Source: an uncultured Prevotellaceae bacterium
GTDB taxonomy: Bacteria > Bacteroidota > Bacteroidia > Bacteroidales > Bacteroidaceae
Direction of reading: 5' to 3'
Length of the DNA stretch: 46,252 nucleotides
NCBI GenBank assembly: GCA_902801155.1
Contig: CADCHG010000013.1
Span: 1-46,252, forward strand
Position numbers and translations under genes: made by a program. A model generated the notes under the pieces. That model was given only the letters and a program-made list of their open reading frames with translations. It searched no databases and was not told the origin of the DNA. Below, piece by piece: positions 16,088 to 23,309 of this stretch (the first letter of the stretch is position 1; each line of letters starts with the position of its first letter).

Positions 16088-17375
16088 AGTACACCTTAAT
16101 GCTCTTGTCCTTGCTGATTTCAGGCATAAACATCATACGCTGGACGATTATATCATTATTCTCTATTGCCTTGCGTATTTTTGATAGCATAGGGCGACGT
16201 ATTCCAGCATCTGTAATATCAGGAGCCGTGTCTCTGTTGCAGAGAGAGAAATATGTTTGCTCAAAGCGTTTCTGAGCTTCAGAAAGATAGGCTAAATCCT
16301 CCTTTGTCTGCATATCAGTTTTGAATCCTCCATACTCTTGTGTCTCTTTTATCAGAAAGACATAGAAGGCAGACTCTTTTGGACCGAGATCAAGCGGTTG
16401 TTCTGTTTCTGATTCAGATGTTGTGGTACGGATGGAAAGCACATTCTTTCTACTATATGGACTTACCACAAGCTCGCATTGTGCCCCCTTGCGATATGTG
16501 AGAAGGTCGAATAACGTGCGATAGAAACCATTATAGATAAAAGAGTCTTGTCTTATTGATATATTGTTTATAGTCAGCGTGTTATCGTTTTGTAGTTTTT
16601 GGAGTTCTGAGACTATTTCCTCTAACTGCACAAGCATATCGCTATCAGTATTGATAAGAGCATAGTTTGCCGTCCTCTGACCGTTGACTACCGAGAATGA
16701 TACTCTGAACAGCAAGGACGGATTAGCCACTTCCATACGGAATCCCATCTTCCCGACAAGAAGTTCTCGATAAACCATAGAGGTTGTTACATTCTGCATA
16801 TTGTCTGCAATACACTTTGCCTCCTCTATCGTTGCAGTTGGCGAGAAATAGAAGAAAAGGTCACTTGTCATTGACTGTGAGGCAAATACCTTTACAAGCT
16901 TTGGAATATACACAAAGTCGAAACCTCCAACCTTACAGGTATTCACAATTGTGTTATAGTGTGCCTCTATATAATTGTTTACATCCTCGTCAAAGCCCTC
17001 TTCTATAAATAGGAGTTGGGAGTTATCCATCATTATCTCGCCCCACGGAACACTTACCACCTCGCATTTTCCGTCAATAGCCTTCATTATGGCAAACAGA
17101 AGAAGAGCCTCCTCACGTTGGGTGGTTTCATCAGCAAGAATCAGTTGGCTAATGTCCTTGCGCAGTTCCTCAACCTGACCTATCGTCAGACTTTGCACCT
17201 CTTTCACGGCTTCTGCAAGCGAAAGATTCATAGACGCAATTCTGTGCTTGGGCGTTATTCCGTATTTGTCACAAAGTTGTTTTACGGCATCTATCTCTCG
17301 GCGCACAATAATGCTGTCAGCCTTGATGATGTCATATATAATACGGTATATTCCCTGTCGTGCGAGATCTCTCAT
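16074..17375 (-). CDS. TerB-like N-terminal domain protein of unknown function
   Basis: A 433-residue cytoplasmic protein without signal peptide or membrane segment. The first 120 residues are helical and resemble the TerB/DjlA-type fold: YDIIKADSIIVRREIDAV, then ILADETTQREEALLLFAIM, with acidic residues placed as in TerB metal-binding helices. The middle (about 125-330) is mixed alpha/beta without a recognised motif. The C-terminal 100 residues (LGPKESAFYVFLIKE...) are helical and might be a winged-helix-like or output domain. The function is not known. A TATCTTTG promoter lies at 17406-17399. The C-terminal residues EKG and stop are encoded by a heptameric repeat. Confidence 0.55.
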   Translation of the reverse strand: MRDLARQGIYRIIYDIIKADSIIVRREIDAVKQLCDKYGITPKHRIASMNLSLAEAVKEVQSLTIGQVEELRKDISQLILADETTQREEALLLFAIMKAIDGKCEVVSVPWGEIMMDNSQLLFIEEGFDEDVNNYIEAHYNTIVNTCKVGGFDFVYIPKLVKVFASQSMTSDLFFYFSPTATIEEAKCIADNMQNVTTSMVYRELLVGKMGFRMEVANPSLLFRVSFSVVNGQRTANYALINTDSDMLVQLEEIVSELQKLQNDNTLTINNISIRQDSFIYNGFYRTLFDLLTYRKGAQCELVVSPYSRKNVLSIRTTTSESETEQPLDLGPKESAFYVFLIKETQEYGGFKTDMQTKEDLAYLSEAQKRFEQTYFSLCNRDTAPDITDAGIRRPMLSKIRKAIENNDIIVQRMMFMPEISKDKSIKVYYEKG

Positions 17376-17398
17376 ATTGTGATTTTTTGATTTCGCAA

Positions 17399-17430
17399 CA
17401 AAGATACGAGTTTTTCCTTACTTTTCCAAT
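17399..17430 (-). promoter_or_regulatory. Promoter of TerB-like gene
   Basis: Minus strand: ATTG (17430-17427), 20-base spacer, TATCTTTG (17406-17399), 24 bases before the start codon. Confidence 0.65.
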
Positions 17431-17454
17431 ATTTTACCCAATTCATTGCGATAA

Positions 17455-17486
17455 TTTCATGTTTTTATGCTATTATCGTACCTTTG
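17455..17486 (+). promoter_or_regulatory. Promoter of YbjQ-family gene
   Basis: TTTC (17455-17458), 20-base spacer, TACCTTTG (17479-17486), about 60 bases before the ATG at 17547. It is divergent from the TerB-like promoter. Confidence 0.7.
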
Positions 17487-17546
17487 CAACATCAAAACAA
17501 ACAAATAACATTATTAATCACATAAATTAAAAGAAAGGAAATCATT

Positions 17547-17864
17547 ATGTTACTCTCAACAACTCCAACAATCGAAGGTCGCCCAATCCAGCAGTATTTC
17601 GGAATAGTATCAGGCGAAGTAATCATTGGTGCTAACTTCTTCAAGGATTTCACAGCTTCTCTTCACGACATCTTTGGCGGACGCGCTTCAAGTTATGAGA
17701 ACACTCTCTGCGAGGCTAAGGAAAAGGCTCTTAATGAGATGCGTCAACGTGCTGAAAACATGGGTGCTAATGCTATCGTAGGTATCGACCTCGACTATGA
17801 GACAATAGGCCAATCAGGCAGTATGCTGATGGTTAGCTGTAGCGGTACGGCTGTGAGGATATAA
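17547..17864 (+). CDS. YbjQ family (UPF0145) protein
   Basis: A 105-residue cytoplasmic protein of the YbjQ/heavy-metal-binding-domain family, which forms pentamers; the physiological role is unsettled. Family marks are the opening STTPTIEGRPIQQYFGIVSG, the segment ANFFKDFTASLHDIFGGRA, the helix EAKEKALNEMRQRAENMGANAIVGIDLDYE, and the closing MLMVSCSGTAV. Full length for the family. An SPFH-domain protein lies about 100 bases downstream; the two may be co-transcribed, separated by a GC-rich repeat. Confidence 0.88.
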   Translation: MLLSTTPTIEGRPIQQYFGIVSGEVIIGANFFKDFTASLHDIFGGRASSYENTLCEAKEKALNEMRQRAENMGANAIVGIDLDYETIGQSGSMLMVSCSGTAVRI

Positions 17865-17873
17865 AGAGGCCCT

Positions 17874-17900
17874 AACCCTTCCCCCGTAATGGGGAAGGGA
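17874..17900 (+). repeat. GC-rich dispersed repeat copy
   Basis: A 27-base palindromic repeat with core CCCTTCCCCCGTAATGGGGA. An exact inverted copy lies at 39990-40016. It sits between the YbjQ-family and SPFH genes. Confidence 0.8.
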
Positions 17901-17966
17901 GCTGGAAGGCGAAAAGCTTACCCCTTGATTTCTAAACCATAACCCCAAAACTCTAAACTCAGAAAA

Positions 17967-18863
17967 ATGGCAAACTTCAATAACACAAAATTCAGTAATT
18001 CTGGATTAAATATATCTGTTCCGCAAGTGAAATGGGCATTTATACCTGTAGCTGCTGCCCTTGTTTTCACTATCCTATTATCAAAATCCTGTACGGTAGT
18101 CGATTCAGGTGAGATAGGTATCAAGTTCCACAAATGGGATTCCTCCAAGGAGAAATACGGTGGTGTGGAAGGCACTTGTAAGGGATGGGTGTTCTACAAC
18201 CCTATAACGACAAAGGTTTTCACCTACCCTACCTATCTCCAGCGTAAGAACTACGAGCCATTCAACGTGAATGCGAAGGATGCTTCTACCTTCCAGATGG
18301 ATCCTACTATTGCCTACCGCATAGATCCTGCAAAGGCTTGTGATATCTTCGTAAAGTATCGTGAGGGTGTTCATGAACTGGAGAACGGCTATATCCGCAC
18401 TTGTATCTACGAGGCTTACCGCACTTGTGCAAACCGCTATACAAGCGATTCTCTAATGTCAAGTCGTGCAAACTTCGAGAGCGATGTCCGCCATCGTCTT
18501 GAATCTTCCCTCCAAAAGGAAGGTTTCATAGTTGAGGAGTTCACCTCACAGATCACGCCTCCACAATCTCTTGCTCAGATGATTAACGAGAAGAATGCTG
18601 CTGTTCAGTCTGCTCTCAAGGCCAAGAACAAGGTTGCAGAAGCTGAGGCTGAAGCAAAAATCAAGATTGCTGAGGCTAAAGGTGCAGCTGAAGCTATGCA
18701 GATTAAGGCAGATGCTGAGGCATATTACAACACAAAAATAGCTGCTAGTTTATCACAACACATCGTACAGGAAGACTGGATTGAGAAATGGGATGGTCAT
18801 TTGCCAACAGTTACTGGCTCTGGCGGTGGAATGATTCTCGATCTCAAGGACATAAAGAAATAA
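17967..18863 (+). CDS. SPFH/prohibitin-like membrane protein
   Basis: A 298-residue membrane-anchored scaffold protein. One N-terminal transmembrane segment (WAFIPVAAALVFTILL, about 23-38) is followed by an SPFH/Band 7 domain: VDSGEIGIKFHKW, then YPTYLQRKNYEPFNVNAKDAST and IAYRIDPAKACDIF. A long Ala/Glu/Lys-rich coiled coil (KAKNKVAEAEAEAKIKIAEA, about 207-250) and a short C-terminal part with a Gly run complete it. This architecture is that of prohibitin/HflC-like proteins, which oligomerise into membrane rings and modulate proteases. No FtsH partner is nearby. Cys42 near the end of the membrane segment is not in a good lipobox. Confidence 0.85.
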   Translation: MANFNNTKFSNSGLNISVPQVKWAFIPVAAALVFTILLSKSCTVVDSGEIGIKFHKWDSSKEKYGGVEGTCKGWVFYNPITTKVFTYPTYLQRKNYEPFNVNAKDASTFQMDPTIAYRIDPAKACDIFVKYREGVHELENGYIRTCIYEAYRTCANRYTSDSLMSSRANFESDVRHRLESSLQKEGFIVEEFTSQITPPQSLAQMINEKNAAVQSALKAKNKVAEAEAEAKIKIAEAKGAAEAMQIKADAEAYYNTKIAASLSQHIVQEDWIEKWDGHLPTVTGSGGGMILDLKDIKK

Positions 18864-18909
18864 CGTTTCCCCAAAAATTGTCCTTACATAAATTCATACC
18901 AAAATACTA

Positions 18910-18941
18910 AGCTCTGGCTCGCAGGGATGCGGGTCAGAGCT
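18910..18941. terminator. Bidirectional terminator
   Basis: A 14-bp stem with two wobble pairs, AGCTCTGGCTCGCA / TGCGGGTCAGAGCT, a GGGA tetraloop, and a T-rich tail AATTTTATTT. It separates the convergent SPFH and patatin genes. Confidence 0.85.
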
Positions 18942-18952
18942 AATTTTATTTA

Positions 18953-19801
18953 TCATTTTGCTATGAAATTTCTGATAGTTTCAAGATTTTCTTCTCCTGC
19001 CTTTCTTCCCATATCATAGACAAATTGCATCTTCTTGGGAGTTTGCTCGGTTCTGCCGATAGGAAGGGTATCAGAAGGGCAGATAACCATACATTTACCT
19101 TCCTCTTGCTGTTGAGTTATGTATTCAAGCTCTTGATTATACATCAAATGGCGTTTGCTCATTCCCTCGATTATGGCAGGATATTTACGCATAGTAGCCT
19201 TGAATACAGGCATTAGCTTGGTGAGTTTCTTCTTAAAGCCTTTCGGCTGAGTAAGGATGACGATATTCTTTGTAAAGCCCTCATTCTCAAAATATTTCAA
19301 AGGAATACTGTCGGCGATACCTCCGTCGAGTAATGTCAAATCACCAATAACCACAGGTCTGGAAATGATAGGCATACTGGCAGATGCACGAATCCACTCC
19401 ATACCAGTATAGTCGATTTTGTCAAGACGGCGATAAACAGCCTCGCCCGTCCTTACGTTTGTAGCAACAATATGAAACTCAGCAGGGTTCTTCTCGAAGG
19501 TTTCAAAATCGAATACGTCAATCTTAGTAGGCAGAATATGATATGAAAACTCTCCACCCACATAGTCGCCTGTCTTGATTAGCGACCTTATGCCCATAAA
19601 CTTTGGATTCTTACGCTGAGACATGTTATAGCGAAGTACACGACCTATCTGATGTGAGATGAAGTTACAACCGAAAGTTGCACCAGCAGATACCCCCACA
19701 ACGCCATCAAACGTGACGTTGTTTTCCATAAGGACATCCAAGATTCCAGCCGTGAAGAGTCCTCTCATTCCACCGCCTTCAAGTACTAAACCAGTCTTCA
19801 T
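18953..19801 (-). CDS. Patatin-like phospholipase
   Basis: A 282-residue cytoplasmic esterase of the patatin family (RssA/YjjU type), probably a lysophospholipase or acyl hydrolase. The oxyanion loop is LEGGGMRG (residues 7-14). The nucleophile elbow is GVSAG with Ser38, and the catalytic Asp159 is in LLDGGIADS. Both members of the Ser-Asp dyad are present. No signal peptide. It has its own minus-strand promoter upstream (19895-19865). No obvious functional partner next to it. Confidence 0.92.
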   Translation of the reverse strand: MKTGLVLEGGGMRGLFTAGILDVLMENNVTFDGVVGVSAGATFGCNFISHQIGRVLRYNMSQRKNPKFMGIRSLIKTGDYVGGEFSYHILPTKIDVFDFETFEKNPAEFHIVATNVRTGEAVYRRLDKIDYTGMEWIRASASMPIISRPVVIGDLTLLDGGIADSIPLKYFENEGFTKNIVILTQPKGFKKKLTKLMPVFKATMRKYPAIIEGMSKRHLMYNQELEYITQQQEEGKCMVICPSDTLPIGRTEQTPKKMQFVYDMGRKAGEENLETIRNFIAK

Positions 19802-19864
19802 ATTAGTTTATAATTCACAATTGTTCGCAAGCTCACCAAGCTGAAGCGAGCCATAGTTTGTTGG

Positions 19865-19895
19865 CAAAATTACGAAAAGTTTTTGATTATACAAT
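19865..19895 (-). promoter_or_regulatory. Likely patatin gene promoter
   Basis: Minus strand: ATTG (19895-19892), 19-base spacer, TAATTTTG (19872-19865), about 65 bases before the start. A weaker -33 match than others. Confidence 0.5.
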
Positions 19896-20032
19896 ATTCT
19901 TTTGTCAGAAAAAACAAATATTCTGCATTTTGGGATAACATGACAAGGAATGAGAGTATATAAAATCGCTCTATTCTTTGTCTTTCCCTTGTAAGCAAAT
20001 CCGCTATTCTTTCGTTTTTCCTCCGTTCATAA

Positions 20033-20142
20033 TACCATTATAATACCATTATATTACCATAATAATACCATAATATTACCATTAAGTATGGTATTTTAAT
20101 GGTATTTATATGGTATCTTTATGGTATTTTAATGGTATTTAC
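20033..20142. repeat. Ten-unit 11-bp phased inverted array (TACCAT x5 / ATGGTA x5)
   Basis: TACCAT starts at 20033, 20044, 20055, 20066 and 20077. Its reverse complement ATGGTA starts at 20088, 20099, 20110, 20121 and 20132. Every step is exactly 11 bases, including across the central switch (TACCATTAAGTATGGTA). The filler between cores is A/T with few exceptions. The array ends 11 bases before the duplicated promoter block of the ankyrin gene. Confidence 0.95.
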
Positions 20143-20153
20143 ATAAGAGCTAC

Positions 20154-20235
20154 AACGGAGGGAAATACGAGGCAGAAAGACTTTTTCCATAGATTTTCTT
20201 GGGGAAATATGGATTTATGTTTATCTTTGCAATCA
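20154..20235 (+). promoter_or_regulatory. Duplicated 82-bp promoter block, copy 1
   Basis: Contains CTTG (20198-20201), 20-base spacer and TATCTTTG (20222-20229). It differs from copy 2 (20729-20810) at only 4 of 82 positions. It precedes the ankyrin gene start by 21 bases. Confidence 0.8.
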
Positions 20236-20256
20236 GAATTAATAATATCCGAGAAG

Positions 20257-20652
20257 ATGAAAAAAAATCCAAAAATTGTACCATTATGTGACGCCGTACT
20301 GTTTAATGATGTTGAGATGTTCAATAGACTTATCAATGAAGGTGTCGATATTAACGAAAGAGATTATAACAACCTCACAGCTTTATGGTATGCTTCACAA
20401 GAATGTAGATACGAAATGGCAAAAACCCTAATTGAACATGGAGCAGATATAGAGGTAAAAGACAAGATTGGTAATACTCCACTGTTTACAGCTGTATATT
20501 GGTATAAGAAAGATCCTGGTGGAAGGTTGATAAAACTTCTTGTTGATGCAGGTGCAGATGTCAATGCCGAAAACAGTCATGGCAATTCACCATTAGATCT
20601 GGCAAGAATGATTGGAGACTTCCCCTATTTGGATTTTTTGGAGAAAAAGTAA
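20257..20652 (+). CDS. Ankyrin-repeat protein
   Basis: A 131-residue protein with about three ankyrin repeats and no signal peptide. Repeat landmarks: NRLINEGVDINERDYNNLTA, then KTLIEHGADIEVKDKIGNTP, then KLLVDAGADVNAENSHGNSP. These proteins act through protein-protein contacts. The frame stays open upstream to 20110, but that extension would be translated from the 11-bp array and the promoter, so the ATG at 20257 (27 bases after TATCTTTG) is the real start. The downstream lipoprotein pair has an almost identical promoter, suggesting shared control. A role as an immunity or inhibitor protein is possible but not shown. Confidence 0.85.
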   Translation: MKKNPKIVPLCDAVLFNDVEMFNRLINEGVDINERDYNNLTALWYASQECRYEMAKTLIEHGADIEVKDKIGNTPLFTAVYWYKKDPGGRLIKLLVDAGADVNAENSHGNSPLDLARMIGDFPYLDFLEKK

Positions 20653-20728
20653 AAAAACAAACAGACAAGGGATTATTTGGAAGAGATAACTATGTATATT
20701 AGATTTCTGGTTATTTCTTCATCATAAG

Positions 20729-20810
20729 AACGGAGGGAAATACGAGGCAGAAAGAATTTTCCCATAGATTTTCTTGGGGAAATGTGGATTTTTGTTTATC
20801 TTTGCAATCA
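20729..20810 (+). promoter_or_regulatory. Duplicated 82-bp promoter block, copy 2
   Basis: Second copy of the block at 20154-20235, with CTTG (20773-20776), 20-base spacer and TATCTTTG (20797-20804). It lies 41 bases before the first lipoprotein gene. The conservation extends well upstream of the -33 element, suggesting a shared regulator site as well as shared promoter. Confidence 0.8.
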
Positions 20811-20851
20811 AAAAATACAATAACTATAACCAAACTCTATAAGATAAAGCT

Positions 20852-21319
20852 ATGAATATAACCAAGAACAAAAGGAATCTATTAGTATGCATCTCGGCAA
20901 TTGCCTCTCTATTTTCGTCTTGCTCACAAGCAGATATGGATCGTTTGACCTTTGCAGAATTTAAAAACTGCACAAATGACACATTGTTTGTGGGAGTATC
21001 TTCATACAACACAATTGATAGTGTAGGTTGGATGTTGGAACCTCTATACTCTTTTGAAGACAGCATACAATGTAACGACAAAGATAGCTGTCTGTTGAAT
21101 GAATTCTATGCTGATAGAATTTATCCTGATTCTGTAGGCAAGATATACGATTATATGTTGTTTGACAATTCAGATACTTGTTATTTCTTCTTGATTAAGT
21201 ATGATGACGCAAAGAATCATTCATTGGATGAAATCAGAGCAAAGAAGTTATACAAGAAATGGGTTACAGTCAGAAATAAGGAAGGTGAATTTGATAGAAA
21301 TATCAAATACTCAGAATAA
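20852..21319 (+). CDS. Lipoprotein, tandem paralogue 1
   Basis: A 155-residue predicted lipoprotein. The N-terminus MNITKNKRNLLVCISAIASL leads into a lipobox-like LFSSC (Cys24). The mature part begins with a beta-rich stretch EFKNCTNDTLFVGVSSYN, and ends with DAKNHSLDEIRAKKLYKKW. Both ends are nearly identical in the next gene, while the middle differs. The family is not recognised; small Bacteroidales lipoproteins of this kind occur in variable tandem groups. It follows copy 2 of the duplicated promoter and is 19 bases from its paralogue. Notably AT-rich compared with the housekeeping genes further on. Confidence 0.7.
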   Translation: MNITKNKRNLLVCISAIASLFSSCSQADMDRLTFAEFKNCTNDTLFVGVSSYNTIDSVGWMLEPLYSFEDSIQCNDKDSCLLNEFYADRIYPDSVGKIYDYMLFDNSDTCYFFLIKYDDAKNHSLDEIRAKKLYKKWVTVRNKEGEFDRNIKYSE

Positions 21320-21338
21320 AAACTTCTGAGATAAAGCT

Positions 21339-21863
21339 ATGAATATAACAAAGAAAAATAGAAATCTATTAGTATGCATCTCGGTAATTGTCTCTCTATT
21401 GTCGTCTTGCATACCAGTAATGGATAGTGTGACCTTGGTAGGATTTAAAAACTGCACAAATGACACATTAGTTATCGGAGAATCAGACTATGACAATATT
21501 GATAGTGTATGGTTTTTTAAAGATGTTAATAAACTGTCAAAAGAACCTTTACTCACATCAATAGATAGCATTCTTCTTGACATTAACAAAGACTATCTTG
21601 AATCTTGTGAATTTTATGATGAAGAAAATATTACTCCAGAAGAATTAACCGAGAAGAATAAAGAGGAAATGATTACATACCCTGACTCTTTATTATTTGT
21701 TAATGAATACCGTCTATTCGATCGATATTTCTTTCTTATAAAATTAGAGGATGCAAAGAATCATTCATGGGATGAAATTCGAGCAAAGAAATTATACAAG
21801 AAATGGAAGGTTGTTAGAAAGAAATTTGGGGGATATGATAGAAATATCAGATACTCGGAATAA
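21339..21863 (+). CDS. Lipoprotein, tandem paralogue 2
   Basis: A 174-residue paralogue of the preceding gene: same N-terminus (MNITKKNRNLLVCISVIVSL, lipobox LLSSC), same GFKNCTNDTLVIG motif, and same end DAKNHSWDEIRAKKLYKKW with YDRNIRYSE. The central third is longer and unlike paralogue 1 (PLLTSIDSILLDINKDYLES). Conserved ends with a diverged middle suggest duplication followed by diversification. No promoter of its own is seen in the 19-base gap, so it is read from copy 2 of the promoter block. Its stop codon lies in the terminal inverted repeat of the palindromic element at 21861. Confidence 0.7.
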   Translation: MNITKKNRNLLVCISVIVSLLSSCIPVMDSVTLVGFKNCTNDTLVIGESDYDNIDSVWFFKDVNKLSKEPLLTSIDSILLDINKDYLESCEFYDEENITPEELTEKNKEEMITYPDSLLFVNEYRLFDRYFFLIKLEDAKNHSWDEIRAKKLYKKWKVVRKKFGGYDRNIRYSE

Positions 21864-22035
21864 CGTGAGTTCGACGAAAAAAATGGAAACGGATTTATCT
21901 GATTTATCTGATAGCTGGCGCATTAATTATTCGCGATTTTTTTCAGATAAATCAGATAAATCCACTTCCCTTATTATTTTTACGATAAAATTACACGGAT
22001 ATCCGTTTCTATGAAAAAACATCGAACTAACGTTA
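21861..22035. repeat. Nested palindromic element with 16-bp terminal inverted repeats
   Basis: Ends TAACGTGAGTTCGACG (21861-21876) and CATCGAACTAACGTTA (22020-22035) are inverted copies with 14 of 16 matches. Inside are a perfect 21-bp inverted repeat (21891-21911 with 21943-21963, core GATTTATCTGATTTATCTGA) and GAAACGGAT (21886-21894) facing ATCCGTTTC (22001-22009). Its left end supplies the stop codon of the lipoprotein; its right end lies 10 bases from the 3' end of the transporter gene. No coding capacity. It looks like a MITE-type or structured RNA element. Confidence 0.75.
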
Positions 22036-22044
22036 GAATAGAAC

Positions 22045-22911
22045 TCACTTCTTCATCATAAGAACGGTAACTGATACGAATATCAGAATCATTCCAATGG
22101 CAGGTGTTATGGTGAGGGTTTCGCCAAGAATGAGGATACCGAGAATAACTGCTGTGAGAGGTTCGAGAGCTCCGAAGATGGCTGTTTCCGTACTTCCTAT
22201 AAGGGCTATGGCGCGAGAGGTGAAGATGAGAGAGATAACGGTAGGGAAAAAGCCAAGTCCGATGGCATTAATCCATGCAGGTGTGGTTTTTGGAAGCATC
22301 AACCCACCATCAAGAAGGCAATAAGGAATCATAACAAGAAAGCCTCCCAAGATGACATAGAAAGTAATGGTGGAGGTGTTGATTTTCTTCATCGGACCTC
22401 TGTTGATATATACCAGATAAATAGCGTAGGAGAGAGACGAGAGCATAACAAGCGTAAGACCAAGGAGGCTTATAAAACCTCCATCGTCATTCTTTGAGAG
22501 AATAACCACACCAAGAAAAGCAGTTATGAGACATGCCCACGACTTCTTTGTGAGGCGTTCTTTATAGAAAATAGCCATTATTACAGCTACCATAACAGGA
22601 TAGAAGAAGAGCAAGGTAGAGGCAATTCCGGCAGAAAGGTATTTGTAACTCTCAAATAATGCTATGGAAGACAACACCATCAATATGCCCATGAAGGCAA
22701 GCAAACCAACATATTTAGGCTTGATGACAAACGCCTTCGGACTTTTTATCATCGTTACAAAAAACATGATGGCAACAGCCATAGCATATCTCATGAACAA
22801 AACAGAAATAACACTTATACCTTCGCGATAGAGAGGTATGGCGAATATCGGATTTGTTCCGTAGGAAGCAGCCGCGATAGCAGCAAAGAGATAGCCTTTG
22901 AGATTGGACAC
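22045..22911 (-). CDS. DMT superfamily (EamA) transporter
   Basis: A 288-residue inner-membrane protein with about ten hydrophobic segments arranged as two EamA repeats. The first starts LKGYLFAAIAAASYGTNPIFAIPLY and the second near LLGLTLVMLSSLSYAIYLVYINRG. The conserved family end is GALEPLTAVILGILILGETLT. These transporters export metabolites or take up small solutes; the substrate cannot be read. A candidate -7 box, TACTTTTG, lies on the minus strand at 22982-22975. Confidence 0.88.
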   Translation of the reverse strand: MSNLKGYLFAAIAAASYGTNPIFAIPLYREGISVISVLFMRYAMAVAIMFFVTMIKSPKAFVIKPKYVGLLAFMGILMVLSSIALFESYKYLSAGIASTLLFFYPVMVAVIMAIFYKERLTKKSWACLITAFLGVVILSKNDDGGFISLLGLTLVMLSSLSYAIYLVYINRGPMKKINTSTITFYVILGGFLVMIPYCLLDGGLMLPKTTPAWINAIGLGFFPTVISLIFTSRAIALIGSTETAIFGALEPLTAVILGILILGETLTITPAIGMILIFVSVTVLMMKK

Positions 22912-23042
22912 TTTTATGATGACAATTTACTAATTACGAATGCTTGAGAGCCTATTGGGCTTCACAAATTTCTGCAAAAGTATAAATAATATTCATAAAA
23001 GAAAGAAAATGAAAAATATTTTTTATTTTTATGCTTTGAAAT

Positions 23043-23073
23043 TTTGTAGTAAAGAGAAATATTCGTAACTTTG
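23043..23073 (+). promoter_or_regulatory. Promoter of nadA
   Basis: TTTG (23043-23046), 19-base spacer, TAACTTTG (23066-23073), an exact consensus. The transcript would include the 45-bp inverted repeat before the nadA start at 23310. Confidence 0.75.
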
Positions 23074-23113
23074 TACCCTCTATTCCAACCCTCCCCCTTT
23101 TAGGGGGATAGGT

Positions 23114-23290
23114 AGCCCCTCACCTGCCCTTTGGGCATCCTCTCCCCAAGGGGCGAGGAAAAAGTTACTTCTATAGCTTGTGGGGGTTACTTTGAAAGTG
23201 GGAATATATTTTGCAAGCTTATAGCTTTGCGGTTTCTAACATCCCCCTCGCCCCTTGGGGAGAGGATGCCCAGAGGGCAGGTGAGGGGCT
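23114..23290. repeat. 45-bp inverted repeat in the nadA leader
   Basis: Bases 23114-23158 (starting AGCCCCTCACCTGCCC) are the reverse complement of 23246-23290 with 44 of 45 matches, with an 87-base spacer. The right arm ends 19 bases before the nadA ATG. A third copy, in the same orientation as the left arm, lies at 39909-39953. In the mRNA it would form a very stable stem. Confidence 0.9.
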
Positions 23291-23309
23291 TTTTATTGAA
23301 TTCGTAATT

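Noticed and set aside
20033-20142. CRISPR-like or origin iteron array
   Set aside because: Units are 11 bases with no spacers of 25-45 bases, no cas genes are nearby, and no dnaA/rep gene or DnaA boxes accompany it. The central inversion is also unlike both.
20110-20256. N-terminal extension of the ankyrin protein
   Set aside because: The frame runs through the 11-bp array and the promoter block; the -7 box at 20222-20229 lies downstream of that start, so it cannot be in the mRNA.
23211-23309. N-terminal extension of NadA
   Set aside because: The extra 33 residues would be translated from the GC-rich inverted repeat and do not resemble NadA; the ATG at 23310 gives a standard N-terminus.
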